From NCBI GenBank assembly GCA_003988855.1, contig QYAI01000108.1, positions 1 through 64,000 of the forward strand: a stretch of DNA of 64,000 nt, written 5' to 3'. The notes under the pieces were generated by a model that did not search any database, had not been told where the DNA came from, and saw only the letters and a list, made by a program, of their open reading frames with translations. Every line of letters begins with the position of its first letter. The first letter of the stretch is position 1. This DNA comes from Arachnopeziza araneosa (lineage: Eukaryota; Ascomycota; Leotiomycetes; Helotiales; Arachnopezizaceae). A program made the position numbers and the translations under genes. Below are positions 32,701 through 44,800 of the stretch, piece by piece.

Positions 32701-34782
32701 GCTGTAGACAAACGCTTCAATACCACACTAGCAAAACCTTCACCACGACAATAGCCCTGTAAATCAAGAGTTAGCCGAGATAAGAGGAATGAACTGATCC
32801 ACTCGATGTCTGATTGCCTAACTTTCTCCTAATACGTTGAAGTGCTGGACGATAAAGGGACAAGGAGTAAAAATATCGGGACTAGCCAGATTTACTTACA
32901 TCGGCAGACTCATCGAATGGCTTGCATTGGCCAGTTGGACTCAAAAAAGAAGCGGCTGCAAGGTTTTCAAACCACAACGGGTTCGTCATGATATTGGCAC
33001 CACCAGCCAATGCAGCACGGCACTCACCACTGAGGATAGCTCGACAGGCGAGATGCACAGCTACGAGGGAAGATGAGCATGCAGTGTCAATACACATGGC
33101 GGTGCTAGTCCAGCCAAAGTAGTGCGAGATTTTACCAGCGATGAAGCTCTTCAGGTTGCCTGTCGCCGTAAAGGCAGTAGCAGCATGGCTCGCAACGTTA
33201 TTCTCGTAGTCGGCCGAGCACACTCCAATGTAGCATCCCATGCTCTTCTCGCGATTTCCTTCTGGCAGGTTCATGTAGCCAGACTGCTCCAGGGCTTGGT
33301 ACGCTGACTGGAGCATCTGGCGCTGTTGCGGGTCCATTGCCTGCGATTCACGGGCACTCTTCTTGAAGAACTTATGATCGAACGCATCTGGGTCGTTGAT
33401 CAGATTTGCAAACCATTTACGGCCAGCTTCTTTCTCTCGAAAGGCTGTCTCGAACTTGATACGTTCTACTGGAACCTCCCGAGCTTGGGAATCACCATCC
33501 ATGAGCAGGTCCATGAACTCAGACACGTCATCCGCGCCAGCGACCTTGATCGACATACCAACCACAGCTATATCATCTTGACGTACTTGTGGGACGTTGG
33601 CTTGCAATCTTTTGGCTAGTTGGGTGGCTGATTGGACTCGGATCAACGAGGAATCGAGCTCGTTCATAATAGTCTGTGGTACGCATCGTTCAAGGCCAAA
33701 CGAAATGACATCCGTCGGTGTTTTCGCAAGTCGAGCTGATTTTAGTTTCTGGAATGCCTCATACCAATTGCAGTGTTGGACAAGGATCACACGAAGTGCA
33801 TGACCATGTAGAGCTCCCTTAGTGATTGGCATGCCAGCGCCTTCGGTAGAGCGCAAAGGAAATACTAGTTCGGAAGCATCAGGGAGGCATAGCATTGGCT
33901 GGGAAGAACAATACTGCTCCAATCTGCCAATAATGTCTGCAAATTGGGTCGAATGAAAGCGACCACCCAGGCTCACCTCAGTGGTGGCTATGCCCACTTT
34001 TCGCAGCTCGTCCTGCAGAGAGACGGCCGTCTTTTCAGCGGTAGTTATGGTCCCGCGATACTTGTCGAACGTAACGGAGAGATAAGCCTGTTGTCAAATT
34101 TTGTATAAGCGGAAAGTTTTGGTGGATGCATTTGGTGGGGTCTTGTTTCTAAGGAGGAGTAGAAGATTACACATACCTCAGGGAACCGGGCCAAAGTGTT
34201 GTCAAGTGCAAGGCGTGCGTCAGCTGAATTCCAAGCTGCAGCCAAACACTTAGAGAAACCATGCTCATTCTTTTGATCCTGTACATCTACTATGCCTCCA
34301 ATGACCATGGCAAGGCGGATAGCGATTGCACCGTAAGTCTCCACCTGTAGATCATCTTGGCTTAGCGATACTGCAATGGCGCCCAGAAATCCCGTACAGA
34401 ACCCTAAGGCCTCAACGAAAGGCGCTCTATGTGAAGAGATGGACATATACTCCGCAAGATGGATCACCACCACTAATGGGCTGAGGATAATATTGTGGAA
34501 CGTATTCAAGTCGATATTCAGTCTGCCAGTCTTGGTCCAGTCGACGAGTTCGCTTAGCATGTGGCTGTTGACTTCTGATGTGTACTCAGGGAACTTAGAC
34601 ACGAAACTATCCCATACTTTTGGCAGCTGTTTGATTGTACTGAACAGCCACTCGCTGTTCTTCATACCCGCTATTGTCGAGTGAAGTGACTCTATGGCGG
34701 CCGAATCGAGAGAGAGAGCTTGCGAGCCAAACACAAGCACCCGCTGAGGGCCTTGGCTACGTTCATTCGGACTGGCAATCAT
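26775..34782 (-). CDS. Non-reducing polyketide synthase PKS1: SAT-KS-AT-PT-ACP-CMeT-R
   Basis: Iterative type I NR-PKS of 2591 residues from exons 34782-34177, 34087-32900 and 32756-26775. SAT domain with Cys129 in GFCTG; KS with Cys539 in DTACSSS and the His blocks EAHGTGTQ and GHTECTSG; AT with Ser989 in GHSFGE; PT with His1319 in SGHVIAK and an Asp near 1499 in DSFSQ; a single ACP with Ser1689 in GIDSLMG. A methyltransferase follows (LELGAGTGGTTKG near 1988), then an NAD(P)-binding reductase domain (VTGASGSLG near 2221, YGEAK near 2386). All key residues are present. This order is that of citrinin, azaphilone, tropolone and sorbicillin synthases, which release C-methylated aromatic aldehydes. 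No highly reducing PKS is visible, so the SAT probably loads acetyl or a short chain. It is transcribed divergently from an acyltransferase across 487 bases. Confidence 0.95.
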
Positions 34783-35269
34783 CGTGAATTGAGCCCGGAA
34801 TTTTCAAGCCAGGTTCAGGATTGTAGTTGAAGATAATTAAATAGCGTTTTCTGAGATGCTATATTGAGCCATTTGAATGAATTATTTTTGATGTCTCACA
34901 CGCAGACTGACATGTATAATCGTGTATTGGCGAACGGTGCGACGTTCGAGGATATACATATCCCAAGGACAAGACCAAATAGGACCGAGCGATAAGAAAG
35001 TGCTTACATCTAGAGAACGGCTCGGACTCGCCGTGGAATCTCTCCGATGTTACAACCCGAAACTCCGCCATCACCAGAATTGTTTCTCCGGACACCAATC
35101 CTTCAGCAGGAGAATATTGCAGCTTACAACGTCAGCAATACTTTTTGAAATCGCAATTATTTTAGAGTGAAGGTCCTTCAACCGTGGTAACAGTACCTCA
35201 AGCAAGACCCATACGCCAAGTTGTTGTATTTGACCAGTCTTTGCTCACGAAAAACCTTACCTATTGAAG
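34783..35269. promoter_or_regulatory. Bidirectional promoter PKS1 / acyltransferase A
   Basis: The 487-base region drives PKS1 leftwards and the acyltransferase rightwards. It contains one exact AAACTCCG element at 35060-35067 and two further TCTCCG(G) variants near 35041 and 35085. Confidence 0.55.
35060..35067 (-). promoter_or_regulatory. CGGAGTTT element in the PKS1 bidirectional promoter
   Basis: AAACTCCG on the plus strand, 278 bases from the PKS1 ATG and 203 bases from the acyltransferase A ATG. Confidence 0.5.
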
Positions 35270-36661
35270 ATGGAACAAGATTACCAGAACCTCGATCGTT
35301 ATCAAGACATTCTTGGGCAGCTTCCCATGCTCCAGGTTTACTCTCATATTCTTTATATCTTTCCCACGCCAAATTCGCTTGCACAGGAGAGACTGGTAGA
35401 GCAACTTGAGCAAGCCATCACTAAAGTGCGTGAGCAAGTACCCTGGATGGGTGCCCGCGTGGTGAATATAGGCAAAGGCCCTGGAAGCTCTGGTACATAC
35501 CGTGTCATCGCATGCCTCCGGCCCAGCAAAGCGATAGACGTCCAAGATGTCAGAAAAGCAGCACCAACTTATGCAGAACTGGAGTCACGCAAAGGAGCAC
35601 TTTCCATGATCGATGCTCGACTTTTGACGCCTGTGTCCGCCTTTCCTGAACGCTTCCAGGACTCCGATGAGGATCCTTCCCATACCGTTCGGCTACAGGC
35701 CAGTTTCATCGAAGGTGGTGTCATTCTCGACTTTGTCATTCAACACAACATGGCCGACGCTGGGGGCCACTTTGGCTTTGTGAAGCTGGTCGCCGCCGCG
35801 ATGCGTGGCGAGAACTTTCCCCAACAACTTCTCCGGGATGCCAATCTCGACCGGCGAGGCTTGGTTTCTTTGCTTGATCCAGAGGAACCCATGCTTGATC
35901 ATAGTCATCACAAGCGGGCCCCAATCACTGGAGGGGGTTTGCTTGACGATAAAGGCAATACGGAGAAGCCTACACCAGCACGACATCATATTTTTCGCTT
36001 CACTGTCGCTGATATGCACAGTCTGAAGGAGCTCGCTCGGCCGGAAGCTGCTCACGGGGATGGCGACGTGCAATTTATATCAACCGACGACGCACTTTGT
36101 GCATTCACCTGGCAGCGTGTGGCCGTAGCACGAACGGCAGCACATCATGTTGCACCTGAGACATCCTCACGTTTTGCAAGGGCAATTGACGGACGGGGTG
36201 CCCTGGGCATTCCCCGGGACTACATGGGCGACGTGATCCATAATGTCACGGCCTTCCAGACGTTTGGGGAGCTGCTCTCCCGTCCCTGCTCCTCCATCGC
36301 GGCGCATCTTCGACGGCGGCTGAATGAATGCAACACATCGTATCATGTGCGTAGTTTTGCCACGTTCCTGACGCGCGAGCCAGACAAGTCAACTATCACA
36401 TATGGCGGCGACTTCAACCCACAAACAGACCTTGGATGCTCCTCTATCCGCGCGCGAACAGATATTTTCCCTGAATTTGGGGAGCTGGGCCGGCCGACGT
36501 TGATACGACGTCCCCCTCCCCCACCATTCCCAGGCCTCATGGTCTTGTTCCCGGCGAATATTGCTGGCGACTGTGATATGATGCTCTGTTTGACGGACCC
36601 GGTCTTCAACGCATTGATGGCAGATCCTCAGTGGGTTGAGTACGTGGAGTATATTGGTTGA
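35270..36661 (+). CDS. Acyltransferase A (trichothecene 3-O-acetyltransferase-like)
   Basis: Intronless, 463 residues, BAHD-like transferase fold of the TRI101/AYT1 type. The catalytic HxxxD reads HNMAD within DFVIQHNMADAGGHFGF. A C-terminal block, GGDFNPQTDLGCSSIRA, stands where the structural DFGWG motif is usual, but it lacks the Trp and second Gly. Such enzymes use acyl-CoA to esterify an alcohol, and MrPigM in Monascus azaphilone clusters is of this broad type. An acetylation or acyl-protection step on the core is inferred. The ATG at 35270 is used; the open frame two codons upstream starts with TTG. It shares its promoter region with PKS1, which argues for co-expression. Confidence 0.85.
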   Translation: MEQDYQNLDRYQDILGQLPMLQVYSHILYIFPTPNSLAQERLVEQLEQAITKVREQVPWMGARVVNIGKGPGSSGTYRVIACLRPSKAIDVQDVRKAAPTYAELESRKGALSMIDARLLTPVSAFPERFQDSDEDPSHTVRLQASFIEGGVILDFVIQHNMADAGGHFGFVKLVAAAMRGENFPQQLLRDANLDRRGLVSLLDPEEPMLDHSHHKRAPITGGGLLDDKGNTEKPTPARHHIFRFTVADMHSLKELARPEAAHGDGDVQFISTDDALCAFTWQRVAVARTAAHHVAPETSSRFARAIDGRGALGIPRDYMGDVIHNVTAFQTFGELLSRPCSSIAAHLRRRLNECNTSYHVRSFATFLTREPDKSTITYGGDFNPQTDLGCSSIRARTDIFPEFGELGRPTLIRRPPPPPFPGLMVLFPANIAGDCDMMLCLTDPVFNALMADPQWVEYVEYIG

Positions 36662-37142
36662 GTTTGATTTACGTGAGCAATGAAAGTCATATACATTCTT
36701 TGACATGAGAATGGTATTCCGTTATAAAGTGAGACACGCAAAACAAGATAATAGCTTTATAATCCTGCTATGGAATAGTACTATCTTACATTAGTGACTA
36801 TCTACCGCACTCATGTACATCAAAAGCATCATAATAGTAAATACAGAAGTGTAAACATAATCGGAGAAATCTCATGTTCATAAGTCAAACGTCCTAATTC
36901 CCTATCCCGGAAGGAAGTCGTCGCTGACTACCAGTGATGCAGTGATATAACGGAGTAATAGCCGGAGTTAATTGGTCAAGCGACAACGAAGCGACGGTAT
37001 TAAGCCAACAACATCAAAGTTGCGGCTTATCGTTGCTCCATCTCCGCCTCATGCTTTGTTAAGCGAGCTACTCTACTTATATCACTTATATATGATGGCA
37101 GAACATCCGTCCCCATTTCAATGAACTAGATCACAGAAGGCC
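36662..37142. other. Intergenic, promoter of the BBE oxidase
   Basis: No gene is seen. It contains CGGAGTTA at 36963-36970 and CGGAGTAA just before it. Confidence 0.45.
36963..36969 (+). promoter_or_regulatory. CGGAGTT element upstream of the BBE oxidase
   Basis: CGGAGTTA on the plus strand, 180 bases before the ATG. It is a seven-base match to the cluster element. Confidence 0.4.
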
Positions 37143-38831
37143 ATGGTGCAACTTGCCCAGGTCATCCTAAGTTGGTGGGCGGGAAGTTTGACAACTAGCC
37201 CCACAAACCTCACTGATCTATTCGGTCCCGGATTATCCCCCAGAGCACAGATTGTTCTTCCCGGACCGCAATGGGTGACGGAGGTCAAGCAGCGATGGTC
37301 GACTTACCATGCACCAACCTACATTGGCGCCATCAAGCCAGCGACCGTGAATGATATCCAACATATTGTAGGTACCCCATCAAACTAGTAGTGAATTTTT
37401 TAGCTGATCTTTTTTCGAGGTTCGAACTGCAGCCGCAAACGATATTCCTTTCTTTGCTACGGCAGGCGGTCATGGTATCTCCAATTACGAATCGTTTTCA
37501 GGCATCTCCATCGACCTCTCCTATTTTCACTCAGTAACCATAAATAAAACCGCGAGCACGGTAACAGTGGGCGCATCCACCGAATTCTCGGAATTGGGTG
37601 CTGTTTTATACAAGGCGGGGAGGGAGCTTCGTATGTCTTCTTTCTCATCTTGACGTCTGTCCTCCGGTTAATCAGAATTGCCCTGGTAGCACTTGCATCG
37701 TGTTCCTGTGTTGGTGTCATTGGCGCAACACTCGGCGCAGGCATAAGCACTCTACAGGGTCACCGCGGCCTGCTGTCAGACGCACTGGTGTCAGTGCAGA
37801 TGGTGACTGCTGATGCGCAATTGATTAGAGTCTCCGCAACCGAGCACGAGGATCTCTTTTGGGCTCTACGCGGCGCTGGAGCCAATTTTGGCATCGTTAT
37901 TGAGGCTACATTTCGCACGTATGACCATACAAATGACGGTGAAGCCACTGTCATCGACTTGGTCTTTCCTGCGGCTGCCAATCAAAGTTACTTCCGCACC
38001 TTAGCCAGCTATGGCGATGACATGCCGAGCAAGTTGGCTATAACCGCAGTGTCGGTATATAATCGGGACATGAGCATGGTAAGTGCTTTGAGAATAGTTT
38101 GATTTGGTTGTGTTATATTAGTCATGGCCGAGCTAAGAGGCAAACAGCCCGTCCTTGTAATCCACTCCACATACTACGGTCCACAAGAAGAAGCCGAGAA
38201 CTACTTGCAGCCGTTCTCAGATCTTGGTCCGATCGTGCGAAATGTCATGACCGTTCCACAACCGGGCTTGATCCCACCAGATCATGGTTCATGCACACCT
38301 CGTCAACGTATTAATATCTATTCGGTGGCGCTGAAGCAGATTGAACCCGCTACGTTTGAAAAATTCTATCAGGAAATGGTCAATCTATGGTCTCGATATC
38401 CGGACTACGATGGTCGTCTTTTGATCGAGCGCTATGCACAAGGAGCAGTGGCAGCAGTCCCGCACGACTCGACTGCGTATCCATGGCGGGATGCTTCCGC
38501 CTTAATGTGAGTAAATTGACTTTCCTGTGTTGCAGACTATGAAAAGTTCCATTAGGCTGAACCACTTGCCCCCCAAAATAGGAATATAGAGAGTTTCTAT
38601 ATAGATCCTGCTCACGACACCGCGATCAACGACATTGTGCTGGCCGGCCGGAACGAGTTCGCAAAGACTAGTGGTTATCTTTCCCTATCCTCCTACGTTA
38701 ACTTTGCACATGGGGACGAGGGTCCAGAAGCGTGGTACGGAGTTCAGAATCTGCCGAAACTTTCATCTTTGAAGAGACAATGGGACCCAGAGGAGCTTTT
38801 CAGCTGGCACAACCCAATTCCGCTACATTGA
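37143..38831 (+). CDS. BBE-like FAD-linked oxidase (PCMH-type)
   Basis: Exons 37143-37367, 37420-37630, 37690-38078, 38133-38506 and 38582-38831 join in frame to 482 residues. It is a berberine-bridge-type flavoenzyme: the FAD-binding segment shows ATAGGHGISN, with the His that usually binds FAD covalently, and LASCSCVGVIGATLGAG with the matching Cys, so bicovalent flavin is expected. The C-terminal FVNFAHGDEG and WYGVQNLPKLSSLKRQWDPE form the usual BBE tail. These enzymes oxidise alcohols or form rings with O2; relatives occur in sorbicillin (SorD) and azaphilone clusters. The N-terminus has no clear signal peptide, although many family members are secreted. The acceptor of the third intron (after GCCGAG) is chosen by phase and is the least certain junction. 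Confidence 0.86.
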
Positions 38832-39242
38832 TAAAAATGATAGCCATGCGAAACAGTCGCAGCTGCCATAAAAACGAAGAACTACTGTCATTCCATGCGC
38901 CCTTCAATCTGCTAAGTTACATCAAAATGTGATTGCAAATCAATTGCAAACTGGACTAGAAAATATACAAATTGCAACACGATGAGGAGTTTATTTCATA
39001 CCAATGTATCATAGATGAAAATTCAGGTCTAGAAACAAGTCAACTGAGATCTATCGTTTCGGAGTTTTATTAGGCGCGCGGAATTTTAGAAAATGACTTG
39101 AATTTTGTCCTGAGGCAAAGTATTTTCACCTCCACCATATTAACACATTCTTTCTACTTATTCGTAACAAATAAAAAAATCAAGAACAGCGAAAACAAAC
39201 TGCTAGAAACAACCTAATATTATTGAATTCGAACGTGTAGCT
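38832..39242. other. Intergenic, promoter of acyltransferase B
   Basis: AT-rich with no gene. It contains CGGAGTTTT at 39060-39068. Confidence 0.45.
39060..39067 (+). promoter_or_regulatory. CGGAGTTT element upstream of acyltransferase B
   Basis: Exact eight-base match, 183 bases before the ATG and in the gene's orientation. Confidence 0.5.
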
Positions 39243-40670
39243 ATGTCTTGGACAGAGGCAACGCCAGGGGCTTGGAAGAGAGAGCTTGGAGGCTTGGAGA
39301 AGATTTATCGATTCGCTTCTCAGAGCTTCAAGCAAAATGGTCATGAACAATGGCTACTGCGTACGAACTGCACCATCAGTGTTCAGCAAGGAGTGGACAT
39401 TGTGGCCGCCTTGCGTGCTGGCTGGCAGGCGTTGCTGTTCGAATATCCTGGCCTCGGGATAACTGTTGAGGGCTATGAAGCCGTATTCCAACCTCAGATG
39501 CTCAGCGATCCCAAAATGCTCAATAGGTTTTTAGAGCAGACTTTTGTCGTCGAGCAACTAAGAAATGCCGACGAGGTATTTGAGGAGTACCAGCTCAGGG
39601 AATTGCCCACACTTATCTATCTGCAAACCAGCTCCGAGGTCATGCTTTTGATGTCCCACTGGCGGACTGATGCGACGGGTTGTTGTCTTCTGCTCGACCG
39701 TTTATTTTATCTTGCAGTCATGCAACTCTCCACAGACCGCATTGAAACGGGCTCGACCGAGGACTATATAGCTAAACTATCGCCCAGTCTCGAAGACGCT
39801 GCTGGCGCACCACACTCACTGTCTGAAGAGATCGAAGGCACAGCAGAGCGAGTGATAAGAGGTTTCGGAAAGGCAGCGCAAAAGACGATAGGCCTCACCT
39901 ACAAAGGCGATAGAACTACGGTGCCTGGTCGCTCAGCATGCGAAAGCATAGGTTTCACCGCAGAGAGCTCCCAGGCACTCATAGATGCCTGCAAACAATA
40001 CGGAGGCATCAGCATATCAGCTTCAGTCTTTACCGCACTGGGTACGGCCATGCTGAAGATCCACGAGAATGAACTCGGCAATTACCCATTGGGATTTTCT
40101 ACGATCATGGCTGTGGACATGCGGACACATCTTCCAGCGCCATTCAACGAGCCTGCTCATGCCTGCGCGGTATACGTGACAAGTCTGACACCAGAGGTGC
40201 ACAAAGGGGAAAGTTTCCACACGAGTGCAAATGCACTGACGCGACTATTCAGGTCGTGGCACAGCGATGGCTTCAACGCCGCACTGCGAGAGATTTACAA
40301 ACGGGCGTCTGGGATGCTACTAAAACGGCCACCAACTCAAGCGCCGCCACCTTCTCCTCCAGCAGGAATCACGCTCAGTAGTCTGGGAATCATCAACAGA
40401 ATAATGAAAGGCCAGTATAGCAACTCCGACACTAAAGAAAATAGCCCTGTAATTACTGTTACCGGTTTCAGATTCGGAGTGAGCATGTACACAAGACAGA
40501 TGCTGATGTATCTTTGGACGTTTGGCGGGCACTTTCACATATCACTTGATTACAATCAGGCATACTACGAAGCCAGTACGCCACGAGGCTTGTTGGAGGA
40601 TATCGTCCGTGTTTTGGAGCACGAGTTGGGAGTAAAGATGCAAGTACAGACGGGAGATGTGGATCCATAG
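39243..40670 (+). CDS. Acyltransferase B (Tri3 / MrPigD / AzaD type)
   Basis: Intronless, 475 residues. The opening MSWTEATPGAWKRELGGLEK is characteristic of the trichothecene 15-O-acetyltransferase (Tri3) family, to which the azaphilone acyltransferases MrPigD and AzaD belong. The catalytic HxxxD reads HWRTD in LLMSHWRTDATGCCLLLD. MrPigD joins a fatty acyl chain to the azaphilone core and AzaD does similarly with a polyketide chain. The gene lies between PKS1 and PKS2. PKS2 has no release domain, so the favoured inference is that this enzyme takes the PKS2 product from its ACP and esterifies it to the PKS1-derived core. A paralogous enzyme at 61256-62656 could do the same job, and sequence alone does not decide. 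Confidence 0.88.
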   Translation: MSWTEATPGAWKRELGGLEKIYRFASQSFKQNGHEQWLLRTNCTISVQQGVDIVAALRAGWQALLFEYPGLGITVEGYEAVFQPQMLSDPKMLNRFLEQTFVVEQLRNADEVFEEYQLRELPTLIYLQTSSEVMLLMSHWRTDATGCCLLLDRLFYLAVMQLSTDRIETGSTEDYIAKLSPSLEDAAGAPHSLSEEIEGTAERVIRGFGKAAQKTIGLTYKGDRTTVPGRSACESIGFTAESSQALIDACKQYGGISISASVFTALGTAMLKIHENELGNYPLGFSTIMAVDMRTHLPAPFNEPAHACAVYVTSLTPEVHKGESFHTSANALTRLFRSWHSDGFNAALREIYKRASGMLLKRPPTQAPPPSPPAGITLSSLGIINRIMKGQYSNSDTKENSPVITVTGFRFGVSMYTRQMLMYLWTFGGHFHISLDYNQAYYEASTPRGLLEDIVRVLEHELGVKMQVQTGDVDP

Positions 40671-40935
40671 ATTGCGCCCTTTCATTGATGCCTTGCAATC
40701 AGAGTCTTCAGTTTCGACAAATTAAACATATCTTGCTTACTTCCGCTCCTGAGACAGTGCTGTTCAACATGCCCGTCGTAAGCTTCAACCTATACGTATC
40801 GGAATTCTCCTGTATCTCTTATCACACGTGATTTGGTGAAGCTGTAAAAGGTAGGTGATAACTGACAGTAGACACGGACCAAGGTAGAGAATCTGAAAAT
40901 CCCACGTGTTGTGGATAACAACTTGATACGAATGG

Positions 40936-40943
40936 CGGAGTTT
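40936..40943 (+). promoter_or_regulatory. CGGAGTTT element, distal PKS2 promoter
   Basis: Exact match about 860 bases upstream of the PKS2 ATG, followed by TTTCCGGAAC. Confidence 0.4.
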
Positions 40944-41590
40944 CTTTCCGGAACTGGCTCAGTAACAGAACTTATCGATGGCGAAAATTACTGTGTTAGT
41001 CCGCGGAACTTCGTAGGTTGACTTTTTATTGGTGTGTTATCTTATTCTGACAAAAGTATAATCTATGGGAATCCTATGTTACCAGGTTCATTCTCTTATC
41101 AGCTCACTCAGACCATCGTTGTGAGAGCTAGTCCGCACTGGAGATCAGATCCAGATCAGTAGACATACGGCTTTTCGGAAAGGGCCGAGTCTGCTGGAAT
41201 CATCTCTTTCTATAGCCTTGCTCGGAGGAGACCATGCGAATCTTGTGCAGGCTTCTCGCGTGGGTAGCCTGTTCTATGATTTGGATGATGGTGCGGAATC
41301 AGCGGCGGAAGTTCACGCTCCGTGCAGGAAACATAGATCTAATTCATACTGGAATCCAGTATAGAACAGGAAATAAAAACTAATTGGTTGCCAAGCACGT
41401 GCCACAGCGTATGTCTTGTGCATGTTTAGGTAAAATGATACATAGACTTTTAAGTCATAATCATCCATAATCTTTTGAGAAGCCATCTCTGATATCCTCA
41501 AGATGACAATGACTTATCAGGAGATCGAGTTTACATCAAATTTCCAGGACTCATTATTAGCTTGAGTACTCGCGGAGCGGAGTCATGCGC

Positions 41591-41598
41591 CGGAGTTT
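41591..41598 (+). promoter_or_regulatory. CGGAGTTT element, proximal PKS2 promoter
   Basis: Exact match preceded by GC, 204-211 bases upstream of the PKS2 ATG. Confidence 0.5.
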
Positions 41599-41801
41599 AT
41601 GAATTCCCATGCTCTCTCCCAACGGAACCCTGCGTAAGCCAGATCTCGTTTACCTACCCAGCCTGAGCAGCAAACAGACGCTCAGTAAGAGCAGAGCACA
41701 TATAATATTAGTCATTTTTCCACAGATATCTCAGGCCTTTCTGAACTTCGTGAGTAGAAGTCATTATCTTTAAGCGACATCTCTCAATCCCCTCTGTGAC
41801 C

Positions 41802-44800
41802 ATGGCTGCCGTATCAGCGGCCTGTTTCTGTCCACAGAACCGACCACCAAAACTAGCATATCTAGAACAAACGCGTCGGTATCTGCGCAGCCACTCTGTG
41901 CTGGCGAGTTTTGTCCAATCCATCATTCAGTTGCCCGATGCATGGAAGGTCTATGCCCAAGCGAACTCTGGCATTGCTGCGCTGGATCAAGGACCCATAA
42001 ACACAGGTTACTTTCGGGACTGGATACAGGATGGCGACGAGAATAGTGCTACTCAAATCATGAACACCATGTCGGGCATCATCGCCCTGCCTCTGTTGAC
42101 AATCCTCCAGGTGGTGCAGTATTTCCAGTATCTCGAGGCACGTGGTATCACCCACCGTGAATTTCTCCTCGAAACAAGATATGGCGGCCTCCAGGGATTC
42201 TGCGGTGGTTTACTGCCAGTCATGGCCATTGCATCGTCGTCAAGTGAGAAGGAGGTTGTAGAAAATGCAGGTGTCAGTCTTCGCATTGCACTAGGTGTCG
42301 GCGCCTATGGAGAGCTGGGTGACGACCCCAATGTCGAGGGGCCAACGACGGTGGCAGTTCGACTGAAATACGTTGCACAGGCTGAAGAGATTGTTAAGAA
42401 ATTCCCAGGTGTAAGTTGCGCTTCTGCTTCCAGTCCCCCTGCTCACAAGAAGCTCTCACTTGACTTCCTATCTTCCGCGTTGAAAGTTTGTTCTTAACAC
42501 TGAAAACAGACATATATCTCTGCAATTACGGAGCCTCTGTCCGTCAGTATCGTTGGTCCGACCCTTAGCCTGAGAGAGCTTAAGAGGCACGCAGAATCGC
42601 AAGGCATTACCGTCACGGAGCTCTTCATACGAGGGAAAGTTCACAATCCAGAAAATAGGCCTCTCTACCAAGAAATGTGTGAATTGATTGATCAGACTCC
42701 GGCGTTACAACTTCCCCATTCAGAAGCGTTGCTTGTACCAGTCAGGGTCAATAGTTCTGGAGAGGAAATAGCTCCAGGCGTGAATCTTGCCCACGAGATT
42801 GTACGATCAACGCTGTTCGCGAGGTGTGAATGGTACATCCTTCTCGAGGCCCTCGCTGAGACGCTTTCCAAAAAATATCCTGAACAGACTGCTCATCAGT
42901 TTGCCATGTTTGGGACTGGGAACAAGAATGCAGTCTCTCCCTTAGCTTTTGAGAAGCACGGCTTGAAAATCACAAAACAGGACGTCGTCAAGTACGTTGA
43001 TGAGAAGCTTTTTTCGGTCAACAGCAGTCAGCGACGCCTAGATTTGAGTTCCTTCCCCACAGATTCCATCGCTATCATCGGTGCAGCGTGTCGTCTACCT
43101 GGGGCAAAGTCAATTGACGAGCTGTGGGATAACGTGCTGAGTCCTGGTGTAAATACTGTAAAGCCCTTACCACTCAGTCGAGTTGATGCGACTAAGGTGC
43201 CACGCAATGGACAAGCTCTCAAAGAGGGACGTACTTGGTACGGAAACTTCCTGGACGATGTGGATAGTTTTGACCATGCCTTCTTTGGTGTAAGTCCACG
43301 CGAGGCGCTGAATATGGATCCCCAACATCGGCTCCTGCTAGAGACAGCTTACCAGGCTCTAGATGAGAGTGGTTATTTGCGACATCATCGACGTGAAGAT
43401 TTCGACCGTGTTGGCTGCTTTGTAGGTTCCACCTACATCGAATATCTGGAAAACACCGCAGCATATAGCCCGACGGCGTATACCGCTACAGGAACAAGTG
43501 AGCTTCTAATATATGTATATATATTCTCTCACATGTGGCTAACATCAGCACAGTTCGAGCCATGCAGAGCGGTAAAATTAGCTACCATTTTGGATGGAGC
43601 GGACCATCTGAAGTCATTGACACGGCATGCTCATCCTCTCTGGTTGCCATTCACAGAGCGTGCCGCGCCATTCAAGCAGGAGAATGCCCGATGGCACTGG
43701 CTGGTGGTGTGAATATCATCGCCGGGATCAACAACTTCCTGGACTTGGGGAAAGCAGGCTTCCTGAGCCATACAGGCCAGTGCAAACCGTTCGACGCAAC
43801 AGCTGATGGCTACTGTCGTGCTGACGGGGTTGGGCTGGTGGTCTTGAAATCACTGCACCAAGCGACAGCCGACGGCGACCATATTTTGGGTGTAATTCGC
43901 GGTATTGCAACCAACCAGGGCGGCCTGTCCCAGACAATCACTGTTCCTCACGAACGTGCACAGGTTGAGTTGTTCAGCACCGTGCTACAGCAGTCTGGTC
44001 TGTCAAAAGAACAAGTGTCATATATCGAAGCACACGGGACGGGCACCCAAGTCGGCGATCCTATAGAAATTGCTAGTATTCGCCATGTCTTTGGCAGTCC
44101 AGATCGTCCTCCACTCCATATTGGGTCATTGAAAGCAAATGTCGGCCACAGCGAATCAGCTGCTGGGGTTGGCAGTCTGATGAAGGTGCTGGCGATGCTG
44201 CAGCACTCTGAGATTCCTGCTCTCGCCGGGTTCAAGTCTCTCAATTCGAAGATCCCCGCCATGAGCCCCAGCAATTTATACATTGATAGTACTGTGACTC
44301 CGTGGAATGCTCCAATCAAAGCGTCCTTGGTGAATAGCTATGGTGCATCAGGTAGTAATTCGGCGTTGTTGTGTTCTGAAGCTCCCAGCACTAGTAGTGG
44401 TGGTCAACGTACTCCAGCCACGGCCGGCATGCAATATCCAGTCTTCCTCAGTGCAGATAATCTGGAAAGTCTCGAAGCATATGCTGCCAAGCTTGCGAGC
44501 TGGATACAGAAATCCCCTGCAGCCACTCTTGGCGACATTGCTTACACTCTGTATGAGCGGCGGAAGCATCATCGTGTACGCTGGGCTCGTTCTTTCAGCA
44601 ACTTGGATGCTTTAACCCAAATTCTGCATTCAGGCCTGAGCGATACGTTTGAGATGGTACCGTCTACGACTCATAAACCAGTCGTTTTAGTCTTCTCTGG
44701 TCAGAGCAAGCAAGCCATCCAGCTTGACCCATCGTGGTACCGCTCATTCCCCCAGTTACGTAAATACCTCCACAGCTGTGATAGGATACTGCTTTCACTC

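Larger units (their letters stand above)
40671..41801. promoter_or_regulatory. 1.1-kb upstream region of PKS2
   Basis: No gene is supported. Two exact CGGAGTTT elements (40936-40943 and 41591-41598) lie in the orientation of PKS2. Short palindromic CACGTG-type strings occur near 40826 and 40903. Confidence 0.5.
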